The position numbers and the translations under genes were made by a program. This document shows positions 1 to 8,035 of a stretch of 64,000 nt of DNA, in pieces. Each line of letters starts with the position of its first letter. Position 1 is the first letter of the stretch. This stretch comes from Burkholderia sp. Bp9142 (GTDB lineage Bacteria; Pseudomonadota; Gammaproteobacteria; Burkholderiales; Burkholderiaceae): NCBI RefSeq assembly GCF_003853415.1, contig NZ_QTPP01000003.1, forward strand, positions 186,001 to 250,000. The letters are read 5' to 3'. The notes below the pieces were generated by a model. It ran no database searches. It had not been told where the DNA came from and saw only the letters and a list, made by a program, of their open reading frames with translations.

Positions 1-1
1 G

Positions 2-118
2 AATCTACTGGCTGGTCGTGCCTCGGCACGCCGCATGGTGAAGCTGTTGCCGCCCGAAGCCAGCGTTAATGCGCTTGAAAAATTTCCCTATTTGGCACTC
101 AGTCGCCAAGGCGGGTGA
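2..118 (+). CDS. C-terminal end of an upstream gene (partial)
   Basis: Frame 2 is open from the window edge to a TGA at 116-118 and gives a 38-residue protein-like tail ending in LALSRQGG. The next gene's ATG (120) lies one base after this stop, the tight spacing seen through the rest of this cassette, so I read it as the last codons of another gene of the same operon. A second frame is also open from base 1 to a TAA at 67-69 but gives a less protein-like sequence. No family can be assigned from so short a tail. Confidence 0.45.
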   Translation, partial: NLLAGRASARRMVKLLPPEASVNALEKFPYLALSRQGG

Positions 119-119
119 C

Positions 120-959
120 ATGAGCTCCGCGACACCCTATTCGTGCAGGGCGATGACACCGGCAGACGCAACGTGGCTGACGAAGAACGAACTGCTCTGG
201 CTCGCGCCTCCGGCGTTGACCACCGAACTTGCCGCCCCCGATTTTTACACGTGGATGGGACTCTTTTTTGGCGACGAGTTGATTGCATTGCATCGGGGCA
301 TGCGATGGGGATCTTGGCTGCTGTTCAAAGGACTCATCGTTGCGCCCGCGTATCGCGGCTCGCCGGCCGGAATCCAGTTGGCGATCGCGCTAAGAGAGTA
401 CGCAAGGTCTATCGGTTACGCCGGTGTCATCGTATGGGTGGAGCCCGGCAAGCCGGAACGTGGGATTGCCGCGATGCTTCGCATGAAAAGACACGGCCCG
501 CTCGTGCACCGGTTTGAGTTTCCGCTTCCGTGTGCAGCGGAATGTCTCGCGCGCGGTTTCGTCACTCCGATTTACGCGAACCGGATCTCGATCCGCCGAC
601 GGGGCCGTCCGATGGTCCCGAATCTCGTGGCATCGTCGCATGACGGCGGTTCGGTTTTCTACTGGGTGTCGGATGATGGGCGGCTGGTACTGAGTGGAAA
701 TCCATGCGGGTCGGTTGAAGATCTCCCCGACCTGATTTCCGAAGTCGTGCCGATCGCACAGTCAGTCGGCGCCACAGCGATTGAATTTCCGATCCTGGCC
801 CATGATGTCGAGGCGATGATCGCGTTTGTGTCGAAGGGGGCGCGACGGCTGAGCCGCACGCCGGTATATCTCGGCCTGCACATGTTCGATGCGTGCGCGC
901 CGGCATGCGAATCGTCGGGCGCCGAAGATAGCGAGGCTGAGCGATGTGCGGCGCGATGA
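120..959 (+). CDS. GNAT-like N-acyltransferase fold protein
   Basis: About 279 residues. The middle has the shape of an acetyl-CoA-binding GNAT core: a beta strand GLIVAPAY followed by RGSPAGIQLAIALREYA, which resembles the R/Q-x-x-G-x-G/A loop and following helix of motif A. The second half may be a degenerate second GNAT-type lobe. I chose the ATG at 120 because a purine-rich AAGGCGGG (108-115) lies just before it and the upstream reading frame ends at 118; an in-frame ATG at 69 would overlap that frame. It is the first complete gene of a co-directional cassette whose other members look biosynthetic, so acylation of a pathway intermediate or of a host target is possible. Substrate unknown. 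Confidence 0.6.
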   Translation: MSSATPYSCRAMTPADATWLTKNELLWLAPPALTTELAAPDFYTWMGLFFGDELIALHRGMRWGSWLLFKGLIVAPAYRGSPAGIQLAIALREYARSIGYAGVIVWVEPGKPERGIAAMLRMKRHGPLVHRFEFPLPCAAECLARGFVTPIYANRISIRRRGRPMVPNLVASSHDGGSVFYWVSDDGRLVLSGNPCGSVEDLPDLISEVVPIAQSVGATAIEFPILAHDVEAMIAFVSKGARRLSRTPVYLGLHMFDACAPACESSGAEDSEAERCAAR

Positions 960-2182
960 ACCCAGGCGTGGCGAGAAGTATTTGCCTTGCTCAATCGCCC
1001 GAAGATGCAGTAAACGAGTTCAGGCACAGGTCCCTTGGCGCGATTGAAGTCTGTGACATGCTCTCAGAGGACGCCACGATTCCCTGGGAGCGCGGAACCC
1101 GCACGGTTCAACTCAGCGATGATTCGGGCCGCACAACGGACATGACGGTATGTCTTCCAACCTACCGACCCGGAACACGACTCGGGGCTGTCGTGTGTCT
1201 CCATGGTGCCGGCAGCCGCGGGGATGAGTTGTGCGCTTACTTCCATGGCGTCGCTCAAGCGGCGAACGTGGCAGTGATTTGCCCGACAGCGGGAGTTGCG
1301 CCGGACAAAACATCGAATCTTGAACTCGCCGGACTGCTGGGTCGGCGGTTCAGGCACGCAAGATGGATTCCCACATACGGCGACTTTCCGATGCAGGCGT
1401 TACGTTGGGCGCGCTCAACGCTCGGGGTGGATCCCGATCGCTGCGCAATCATCGGCCACTCGATGGGTGCGATCGCGACCTGGGCCCTGGCCATGCGTTT
1501 TACGCATGCATTCTCCGCTGCGCTACCCATTGCCGGTGCGGCTTCCATGTGGGAGATGTTTGGGCCCGACCGCGAAACCGACGCGCTGCTTCCTAATTTG
1601 CGCAAGCTTCCCTTGTTCGTGGTTCATGGTGCAGCCGACACCCAGATACCGATAGAAATGTGTCGCGGTCTTATGTCGAGACTGCAGGCGATGGGACACC
1701 GAGACTTCGCATACGTTGAAATTCCCGACGGTGAACACCCGCTTGCCACGATGCAAATGACGGCTGGTGTCCCGCACTATGATCGAATGGTGAGCTGGCT
1801 GTTTCGACGACATCGCCAGAGATGGCCGATGCATGTGGAGCACCAGGCGGTCGATGAAAGTCACGGCCGCGCGCATTGGATCGAGTTGCGCGCTATCGAG
1901 CGCGGTCCGACCGCATCGGTTGTCGGCCGAATCCTCACCGGTGAGCTCATTCAGATTGAAGTCTCGGGAGCGAGACAGCTAAGACTTCACTTGCACCACG
2001 AACTCGTTAAACCCGGCGATATCACTGTAGCGGTCAATGGCAAGCGCATTCCGATTCGCTTTTCTCCAACGCTTCACGACATCGTTCGGTCATTCATCGG
2101 AAACGTCGATCCCGGATTAGTGGCAGAGCAAGTCATCGCACTTGATCTCGGGACCGAGAGCGGACAGTGGAGGGTCGATTAG
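944..2182 (+). CDS. Alpha/beta hydrolase, polyhydroxybutyrate-depolymerase/esterase-like
   Basis: A 412-residue hydrolase. The nucleophile elbow GHSMG (Ser at about 173), the acid in HGAADTQIP (Asp about 242) and the His in DGEHPL (about 275) form a complete Ser-Asp-His triad. LHGAG near residue 87 is the oxyanion-hole region. No convincing signal peptide is seen, so it is probably cytoplasmic. About 90 extra residues follow the hydrolase core, a beta-rich stretch of unknown role. The start at 944 has GAGG 7 bases upstream and overlaps the previous stop; an ATG at 956 forming an ATGA overlap is a reasonable alternative. In a carrier-protein pathway such an enzyme could release the product as a thioesterase or ester hydrolase; that role is inferred from neighbours only. 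Confidence 0.8.
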   Translation: MCGAMNPGVARSICLAQSPEDAVNEFRHRSLGAIEVCDMLSEDATIPWERGTRTVQLSDDSGRTTDMTVCLPTYRPGTRLGAVVCLHGAGSRGDELCAYFHGVAQAANVAVICPTAGVAPDKTSNLELAGLLGRRFRHARWIPTYGDFPMQALRWARSTLGVDPDRCAIIGHSMGAIATWALAMRFTHAFSAALPIAGAASMWEMFGPDRETDALLPNLRKLPLFVVHGAADTQIPIEMCRGLMSRLQAMGHRDFAYVEIPDGEHPLATMQMTAGVPHYDRMVSWLFRRHRQRWPMHVEHQAVDESHGRAHWIELRAIERGPTASVVGRILTGELIQIEVSGARQLRLHLHHELVKPGDITVAVNGKRIPIRFSPTLHDIVRSFIGNVDPGLVAEQVIALDLGTESGQWRVD

Positions 2183-3223
2183 ATGCCTGGCAGATCCGAG
2201 CTGAGAGGCTATCTCCTTGCGCGCGGCGCAGAGCAGGAGGAGCTATTCAAACTGGCGCGCGCCGCTCGCCTCGAGCGCTTCGGCGACGAAGTCGTATTGC
2301 GAGGAGTGGTCGAGATCACCAATACCTGCCGCGTGAACTGCGATTATTGCCCCATGCGACGCGACAACGCTTCACACAACGAGCGCTTTTCATTGTCGAG
2401 CGAAGAGATAGTTCGGTCTGCTCGCGCCGTTCGACAGTTGGGGATCAACGTAGTCATGCTTCAGGGCGGCGAGACGACTTCCATATTGCTTGCCGTCGAG
2501 GAAGCCATACCCGCAATCGTCGATTTGTTCGACGGACAGGTCGAAATACTACTCAATCTGGGTTGCTTCCGACGTGAGCGATATGTGCGGCTACGTGAAC
2601 TGGGCGCCACCAGCTATATCCTCAAGCATGAAACCAGTGATGCCGAACTGCACCATAGGCTTCGACACGAGTCCTTGCGGTACAGGCTCTCGTGCTTGCG
2701 TGAGCTCATCGGCCTCGGTTACAGGGTGGGTACCGGCATCATCTCCGGTCTCCCCGGGCAGTCCATCGACAGCATTCTTGACGACTTGGAGCTGGCTGGC
2801 GAGCTCGGTGTTGATATGTGCAGCGTCAGCCCGTTTATTCCGGCGAGCGACACACCTCTTGGCAGCGTGAGTCCCGGCGACGTGGATCTCGCGTTGAATA
2901 TCATCGCATGCCTGCGCCTCGCCTATCCGACAATCCTGATTCCGTCCGTCAGCGCGCTAGAACGTGCCGGAGTGGCCGGCCAGAGCCGTGGACTTCAGGC
3001 AGGGGCCAATGTGCTCACCGTCAACTTCTCCCCGGCCGAACGACGGGACAGCTACCTGATCTATGGAAGAAGTCGTTTCGTGGTAACCGTCGACCATGTT
3101 CACGAAATCGTTCGATCCGCGGGGCTGCGCACGCGCGGTTCGCTGTACGTGACGTTGCCGCTCGAGGCGGCTCGTGGGACCTCATCCGCGAAAGAGCCTC
3201 AATATCCTGTCGAAAAGTTGTGA
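2183..3223 (+). CDS. Radical SAM enzyme of the HydE/PylB/BioB-like group
   Basis: A 346-residue protein. The cluster-binding motif is CX3CX2C (Cys 49, 53, 56), followed by RFSLSSEEI and the SAM-binding MLQGGE (GGE-type motif). KHETSD, the G-x-GIISGLPGQ strand and the HydE/PylB-like order of these blocks place it with the biotin-synthase-like branch (HydE, methylornithine synthase PylB), not with B12-dependent or twitch-type enzymes. These use a 4Fe-4S cluster and S-adenosylmethionine to make a 5'-deoxyadenosyl radical. No hydrogenase or pyrrolysine genes are nearby, so the classic HydE and PylB roles are unlikely here. Its ATG directly abuts the TAG of the hydrolase gene. Likely work: radical rearrangement or C-C or C-S chemistry on an amino-acid-like substrate (inference). 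Confidence 0.85.
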   Translation: MPGRSELRGYLLARGAEQEELFKLARAARLERFGDEVVLRGVVEITNTCRVNCDYCPMRRDNASHNERFSLSSEEIVRSARAVRQLGINVVMLQGGETTSILLAVEEAIPAIVDLFDGQVEILLNLGCFRRERYVRLRELGATSYILKHETSDAELHHRLRHESLRYRLSCLRELIGLGYRVGTGIISGLPGQSIDSILDDLELAGELGVDMCSVSPFIPASDTPLGSVSPGDVDLALNIIACLRLAYPTILIPSVSALERAGVAGQSRGLQAGANVLTVNFSPAERRDSYLIYGRSRFVVTVDHVHEIVRSAGLRTRGSLYVTLPLEAARGTSSAKEPQYPVEKL

Positions 3224-3242
3224 CTCGCAACCTTCGTACTCC

Positions 3243-4619
3243 ATGGAACCGCCCAACCTATCTCATGCCAATGATCGGGCTGTCGAGCGATACCGGGCCT
3301 TGACCGAAAACGCAGACCCGAACCATTCCGACAGTCGACGGTGCCTGGCCGACATGGCGTGCCGTTCCGGCGCATGCATCGATGCATCGCCGGTGGGTGA
3401 GCGGAACGGATTCGTGTCGATTCTCTCTCGATGCCTCGATGAGGCACACGTTCGTGCAGCAGACGTCGTGGCGCTCGAGGGGCTATCCGCGGCCGAGACG
3501 CTGATGGCGATGGTCGCGGCGTGGCGCGTCGAAGCGATTCCCTTTCCGGTGCCTCATGGCATGCCAATTCCCTATTGCGATTTCGTCGTGACAGCCGGAC
3601 CTCGTGTCGCTCCTGGAAATGGCATGCCGGATCATAGGGGCCTTGCGCAGACAGCGATGTTGCATCTGACATCAGGTTCGACCGCTCACCCAAGGGTTGT
3701 CAGGCGCAGCGTCGCCAGCGTGCTGATCGAGGCAGCTGGGTATGAGCGTGGCTTGTGCCTGAGGCGATCGGATGCAGTGCGTGTCCCGGTGCCTGTTACG
3801 CATTCGTTCGGGTCAGGTGTCGCGGTCAGTTCGCTCCTCTGCGGCTGTCACGTTCTCGTCGATCCCGTCCGGATACCGTCTCGTCTTGCTGCGGAAGTGG
3901 ACGCAGGTGGAATTTCTACGCTGGTGCTGACACCACCGCTTGCACGGCTGGTGACAGAGACTCGTCCGCTGGGCCCCCCGAGATTGGTGACTGCCCTTGT
4001 GGGTGCCGGAACTATGACCGATGAGTTGAGCCGCCGTTTTAGGGAACGGTTTGGAATTTCGCCCACGTTTGGGTACGGCTCCACCGAAACCGGTGGAACC
4101 TTTATTGGCTTGGCGGGAATCGGCAATCCGATCGACGCCATTGACATCGTGGAGCCGGCGCCGGGATCGGCGGGTGAACTTGTGCTTCGGCTGCCGTCAC
4201 CCTTGTCAGGGTATGTGGGAGAAACGCCTCCATCGAACCGCGAATGGAGAACCGGTGACCTGGTGGATCGAACAATCGGCGGCGTCGTTCACTATGTCGG
4301 GCGCAAGGCGGGTCCGTTGCGGGTCAATGGTCGGTTTGTCGATATTGCGCCGTATGAGGCCGCGCTTTCCGCCCTCCCTGATGTTCAGGCCGTGGCCTTT
4401 CTCGCTCTGCCGGGTATCGTGCGCCCAGAGATCGAGGAGCTATACGCTGTTGCCGAGAGCCGGAATCTTGTGGCCGGACAGGTGATCGCGGTGCTAGACC
4501 CGCTTGCCCGTTCCGGTGTTGCGTGTCGGGCGTTCATCGTCGAGCAGCTTCCGCGCAACGAGGTTGGAAAGCTCGATCGCCGTGAATTGGTTCGCATGAT
4601 TCGAGGTGGCTATACATGA
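3243..4619 (+). CDS. Stand-alone adenylation (AMP-binding) enzyme
   Basis: About 458 residues from the ATG at 3243. Motifs in order: LTSGST (phosphate loop, near residue 142), FGYGSTETGG (A5-like), EWRTGDL (A7-like), VGRKAGPLRVNG (A8-like hinge) and NEVGKLDR with the catalytic C-terminal Lys (A10-like). It would activate a carboxylic or amino acid as the acyl-adenylate. Only about 100 residues precede the phosphate loop, shorter than usual for NRPS adenylation domains. The next gene starts with a carrier domain overlapping by ATGA, so its acceptor is most likely that carrier protein. The frame stays open upstream to a GTG at 3174, which would overlap the radical SAM gene; ATG 3243, 19 bases after that gene, is preferred though its ribosome site is weak. 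Substrate not predictable by eye. Confidence 0.85.
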   Translation: MEPPNLSHANDRAVERYRALTENADPNHSDSRRCLADMACRSGACIDASPVGERNGFVSILSRCLDEAHVRAADVVALEGLSAAETLMAMVAAWRVEAIPFPVPHGMPIPYCDFVVTAGPRVAPGNGMPDHRGLAQTAMLHLTSGSTAHPRVVRRSVASVLIEAAGYERGLCLRRSDAVRVPVPVTHSFGSGVAVSSLLCGCHVLVDPVRIPSRLAAEVDAGGISTLVLTPPLARLVTETRPLGPPRLVTALVGAGTMTDELSRRFRERFGISPTFGYGSTETGGTFIGLAGIGNPIDAIDIVEPAPGSAGELVLRLPSPLSGYVGETPPSNREWRTGDLVDRTIGGVVHYVGRKAGPLRVNGRFVDIAPYEAALSALPDVQAVAFLALPGIVRPEIEELYAVAESRNLVAGQVIAVLDPLARSGVACRAFIVEQLPRNEVGKLDRRELVRMIRGGYT

Positions 4620-5692
4620 ATGCGCCGGGCTCACCGTTTTGCCGAGTAACTCCGTCGGCCAGCGTCGAAATATGCGTCGGTCTCATCGCCAGACTCCTCT
4701 TCCTGCCCGAGCCTCGACCGGCGGGTAGACCTTCGTTCGCTGAATTTCTATTCTCGCCTGCAATGCGCTATGACGAACTCAAGAATCTTGGGGTCGACTC
4801 TCTTGCATGGATGACGCTTCTCACCGATCTGGAGGATCTGCTTCGCATCCGATTTGACGATGCTCTACTACTGGCCGACACGATTTCGGTGAACGATGTG
4901 GCACAGGTCATGGCAGAAGTATTGCACCGGGACGAAGCCAGTCGCGATCTCCCCGGCGGTGAGGTCAGGCGGGCCTCTTCGTGTGGCGAGCGATACTGGA
5001 TCATCGATGACTTTCTCTCTGTCGATGAATTCGCTGCACTCAAGGAAACCATGTGTAATGCGAAATACACGAGAATCGCCAGTGTGGTTTCCCCGGCTCT
5101 GGATGGCTTTGCGCTTCGCTCGAGCGGCAAGGTGTTGGCGCATGACACGCACGCGCCCCCAGGTGACCCTGATGCTCCCATCGCTTCGATCCTTCGAGCC
5201 GTTCGCGATACGCCGACAGTATATGGTCGGGCGGGCGAAGATTGGACCATCGTCAGCTTCGCATTCTGGCAGTATCCGCCCGGCGCTCGGCTCGGTTGGC
5301 ACAATGACACCGGAGAAGGACGATGCGGCGAGTTTGTTCTCTATCTACATGAGGAATGGGGGCCATCGTGGGGCGGGGAACTGATGCTTCTCGACCGGGA
5401 TCTCGGCGTGGGCGCCAGCGCGTCGGGGAACCCGGCTTTCGCTCTCGAAGCCGCATTAAATCAGTCTCAATCCGAACTAACGGCGATAGTGCCGCGCCCC
5501 AATCGGCTGGTGATGATCAAGGCGGGAACGGCACATTTTATCAATAGAGTGGACGCTTCGGCGGGTGATGCACGGAGGTGTTCGTTGACCGGATTTGCTT
5601 CAAAACGTGTGCGCGATCAGCTCGACCCTGAATCGAGACTGGAGCGGCTGGGCGTATTGATGGGATGGCGTCCGAAAGTCCAGGTATCTTGA
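4616..5692 (+). CDS. Acyl/peptidyl carrier domain fused to 2-oxoglutarate/Fe(II) oxygenase
   Basis: A 358-residue two-domain protein. Residues about 20-105 form a carrier-protein domain with the phosphopantetheine motif LGVDSLAW (Ser 62). Residues about 125-340 form a prolyl-4-hydroxylase-like double-stranded beta-helix: HND (His 229, Asp 231) and a distal His 307 give the Fe(II) facial triad, and Arg 320/321 about 13 residues later fits the 2-oxoglutarate salt bridge. The gene overlaps the adenylation gene by ATGA, which argues for coupled, roughly equal synthesis. Simplest reading: the acid activated by the preceding enzyme is loaded on Ser 62 and hydroxylated by the fused oxygenase while tethered. 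No phosphopantetheinyl transferase is seen in the window, so a host enzyme must prime it. Confidence 0.85.
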   Translation: MNAPGSPFCRVTPSASVEICVGLIARLLFLPEPRPAGRPSFAEFLFSPAMRYDELKNLGVDSLAWMTLLTDLEDLLRIRFDDALLLADTISVNDVAQVMAEVLHRDEASRDLPGGEVRRASSCGERYWIIDDFLSVDEFAALKETMCNAKYTRIASVVSPALDGFALRSSGKVLAHDTHAPPGDPDAPIASILRAVRDTPTVYGRAGEDWTIVSFAFWQYPPGARLGWHNDTGEGRCGEFVLYLHEEWGPSWGGELMLLDRDLGVGASASGNPAFALEAALNQSQSELTAIVPRPNRLVMIKAGTAHFINRVDASAGDARRCSLTGFASKRVRDQLDPESRLERLGVLMGWRPKVQVS

Positions 5693-5723
5693 GCGCGAGT
5701 ATCAAACCGGAGCCGTGTCACTG

Positions 5724-6539
5724 ATGAACCAATGGATCCCAGATGCGTTGTCCAGCCTGGAAGCATGGACCGCCGAGAAGGGCATCGAGCGGCAATCGAT
5801 TCGCCGGATTCTCGATGGACTCGCGATAACCGCGCGCGACGAGATCGCTGGACATGCGAGGTGCCAAAGACCCAAGGTGTATTTTCCCGATCTTGCGACC
5901 AGGGAATGGTGGGATAGAGAGGAATTTTCGTGGAGCGAAGCAATCGAATTTGCGGCACCGCGGATCCTGGAAGAATTGGAAAGCGCAGGCGGCGTGGAAA
6001 TGGGCGAGACTGAAGATAGCTCAAAGGTGCTGGGCCGTTGGTCCGTGCGCTATCTCTCGTGTATGGGACGTCCTGACCGTGAGAATGCCAAAGCCTTTCC
6101 CATGACGCTGCAGGCGCTGGCACCGATTTCCGGCGCAACGTCCGCGGGTATGACTTATTTCTCGGTAATCGCAGGCGGCACGCACATTCTGCCTCACTAC
6201 GGCTTTACTAATGCCCATCTACGCTGTCACTTACCGTTGGTCACAAACGAAAGGTCCAGAATTCGCGTCGGTGAAGAGATTCGAACGTGGCGACGGAACG
6301 AGGTGTCGATATTTGACGATACGTTCGAACATGAGGTGTGGAACGAGGCGGAGGAACCCCGCGTCATTTTGCTCTTTGACATTTTCCACCCCGCACTTAG
6401 TGGTTTTGAAGTCGACGCTCTGACACTTGTGATGCGCACGATTCGCCAACATCATATGCGTCCCCATTGGCGTTCCCTTTTAACCGGGTTGGCCCCTGGC
6501 AAAATTCCTGACGATGATCAAAGTGTCCCAAAGTACTAG
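5724..6539 (+). CDS. Aspartyl/asparaginyl beta-hydroxylase family oxygenase
   Basis: A 271-residue protein. The second half has the pattern of the Asp/Asn beta-hydroxylase family (PF05118): PHYGFTNAHLRCHLPL (His 158 and Arg 167 counted from ATG 5724), then FDDTFEHEVWN with the second metal-ligand His about 203, and an Arg about 213 for 2-oxoglutarate. Bacterial members hydroxylate free or carrier-bound amino acids with Fe(II) and 2-oxoglutarate, many in siderophore and lipopeptide pathways. A GTG at 5715 is in frame, but GGAG at 5709-5712 is placed properly only for the ATG at 5724. It follows the carrier-oxygenase gene by about 30 bases, so the cassette encodes two different 2-oxoglutarate oxygenases. 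Confidence 0.85.
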   Translation: MNQWIPDALSSLEAWTAEKGIERQSIRRILDGLAITARDEIAGHARCQRPKVYFPDLATREWWDREEFSWSEAIEFAAPRILEELESAGGVEMGETEDSSKVLGRWSVRYLSCMGRPDRENAKAFPMTLQALAPISGATSAGMTYFSVIAGGTHILPHYGFTNAHLRCHLPLVTNERSRIRVGEEIRTWRRNEVSIFDDTFEHEVWNEAEEPRVILLFDIFHPALSGFEVDALTLVMRTIRQHHMRPHWRSLLTGLAPGKIPDDDQSVPKY

Positions 6540-6645
6540 TTGGAGCCGGGGCACAGTCGCCAGGCCTCGGAATCGTTAGACTGTACGGTACCGTTGGAAT
6601 GCGGCGTGAAACGCGGAACCTGTCGAATTTGGGGAAACGATAACT

Positions 6646-7200
6646 ATGGACGTCGAGTCGATACGCCAAATGTCAAGGCGGCTGACGCCGAATGAAGTTT
6701 GCGCTGAGCTTCTCGCCCTCAGTGTTGTCGAGTATAGCTACTCGCCGGCCGCGATCATTACCGTTGAACTCCGTGCAGCGAGAGGCCGTATTACCGATAC
6801 GGGAAGGGGCATGCGGCTTAAACCCGATCAAGGCTTTGAGCTTTCACATGCGGAGCGCGCACTTACAAGCTTCTATCCGTGTCTGCCGTCCAGGCCGGAA
6901 GTTGAATCGGTACTTCGCGAGCATATCTGGCATGAGCACGGTTCAGTGGGGCCAGCGCTTGCCAACTTTGCTTGTGCTTCCTTTCAGTTCATCAGCATGC
7001 GAGAAGGTCAAGCTTGGCAGCAGAACTATCGTTACGGTACACCGGTCGCCCCCCCAAAGAGGCTCGGCCGTGCGGACACGACCGGTACGACCATCGACTT
7101 TGAAACGACCGCGCCAATAGACTATGACGTGGTGGCTGAACTCGTGGATGTCCTGACTGCCCGTATCCCGGGCCTCCACATCGCTCTGCGGCCCGGCTGA
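6646..7200 (+). CDS. Stand-alone GyrB-type GHKL ATPase-domain fragment
   Basis: A 184-residue protein that aligns by eye along most of the 24-kDa ATP-binding subdomain of DNA gyrase B: ITDTGRGM (Asp 51, Arg 54, Gly 55; E. coli GyrB D73, R76, G77), EHGSVGPALANF (the GLHGVG lid), SMREG (Arg 119; E. coli R136), YGTPVAPPK and TGTT (Thr 148; T165). It lacks the transducer and all downstream gyrase domains. The N-terminal helix that should carry the Mg-binding Asn and catalytic Glu (E. coli N46, E42) reads AELLALSVVEY and has no Asn, so ATP hydrolysis is doubtful, while residues that contact adenine or gyrase inhibitors are kept. It closes the cassette about 100 bases after the beta-hydroxylase gene. 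Role unknown; see findings. Confidence 0.75.
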   Translation: MDVESIRQMSRRLTPNEVCAELLALSVVEYSYSPAAIITVELRAARGRITDTGRGMRLKPDQGFELSHAERALTSFYPCLPSRPEVESVLREHIWHEHGSVGPALANFACASFQFISMREGQAWQQNYRYGTPVAPPKRLGRADTTGTTIDFETTAPIDYDVVAELVDVLTARIPGLHIALRPG

Positions 7201-7247
7201 GTATCTGGCTGGCGCTGCCCTGCGGCGCCAGCCAGATACTCAGCCGG
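7193..7247 (+). terminator. Perfect 23-bp hairpin at the end of the cassette
   Basis: Left arm 7193-7215 and right arm 7225-7247 are exact reverse complements with a 9-base loop (7216-7224). The stem includes the stop codon of the GyrB-like gene. There is no U-tract after it, so it is either an atypical terminator or a 3'-end stabilising structure. Confidence 0.7.
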
Positions 7248-7851
7248 TACACGACGGATTCACACCTTGGCAAACCAGTCGTTGCGCGTTGCGCAACGAC
7301 CCTCCGAATAGCCGCCGGGAAACGCGTTGGCGACCTCGATGGCCGTTCAGGTACGACAAATCGAACACGAAATTGACGATACGGGCACTCTGCCTGCGAT
7401 TGATCGCGTTCTGCAAACGTGATCGTGGGCGTCGCCCTATTCGACGGCAAACTGGCCTGGGCGAGCATCGCGATAAGCGGCCGGCGTTCAATGGCCAACG
7501 GCCATTCGGCAGGAATGTCGCCAACGGCAGCAACGGGTCGATTGTGGTCTGTAGAAGGTATAGAAAGCAAAGGTTTCCAGCGAACAACTTCCTTGTGTCC
7601 GGAAGTCCGAAAAGACCAGGCAACAGTTGCTTCTGTATCGAAACGTGCTCCTGCCGTGAGTGAAGCCAATTCATTCGAACTGTTTCGAATCGTCGCGTTC
7701 CGAACCCGATCGACGTCTGCCTCGGTTCACTTTTCCCGTCTACACCAGCGCTGCAAGTTCGCAAACGAAATTGACTGGCTATGCCCAATGGCTAACGTTC
7801 GCACAAGCCGCCAATATTTGGCGTTGGCGATGGTCTAATGGGAAGTGTTAG
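7248..7851. other. Gene-poor stretch, no recognisable gene
   Basis: About 600 bases of lower-GC sequence. Open frames exist on both strands (for example 7240-7788 minus and 7419-7838 plus), but none shows a known motif, a good ribosome site or the codon bias of its neighbours. A 10-bp inverted repeat with a 3-base spacer (7278-7287 and 7291-7300) lies near the left end. It may hold decayed DNA from the insertion that brought the accessory cassette. Confidence 0.4.
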
Positions 7852-8022
7852 ATGCTGATCGCGCGAGCGAGTGGACGCGACGCAACCAGTAAGCCTCGCC
7901 GAAGCATCGCCTTCTTCGAAACAGAAACAAAGGAGGAATCCAAAGCGTTGAAACGCCGCAGTAAACGAGCGCGGGCCGCAAGTGCTACCAACACTCACGA
8001 CCCGCTGACCACAGCCAACTGA
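7852..8022 (+). CDS. Small basic protein ORF upstream of the SymE-like gene
   Basis: A 56-codon ORF (start MLIARASG, stop TGA) ending 13 bases before the SymE-like start codon. The product is strongly basic, with a KRRSKRARAA stretch. A strong AGGAGG at 7931-7936 lies inside the ORF ahead of an in-frame TTG at 7948, so translation may instead yield only a 24-residue peptide. Position suggests a leader peptide or partner for the toxin-like gene, but no family is recognised. Confidence 0.35.
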   Translation: MLIARASGRDATSKPRRSIAFFETETKEESKALKRRSKRARAASATNTHDPLTTAN

Positions 8023-8035
8023 ACAGGAGTTGCCC

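Noticed and set aside
7240..7788. 182-codon minus-strand ORF
   Set aside because: No motif, poor bias and it starts inside a non-coding stretch; might be decayed DNA.
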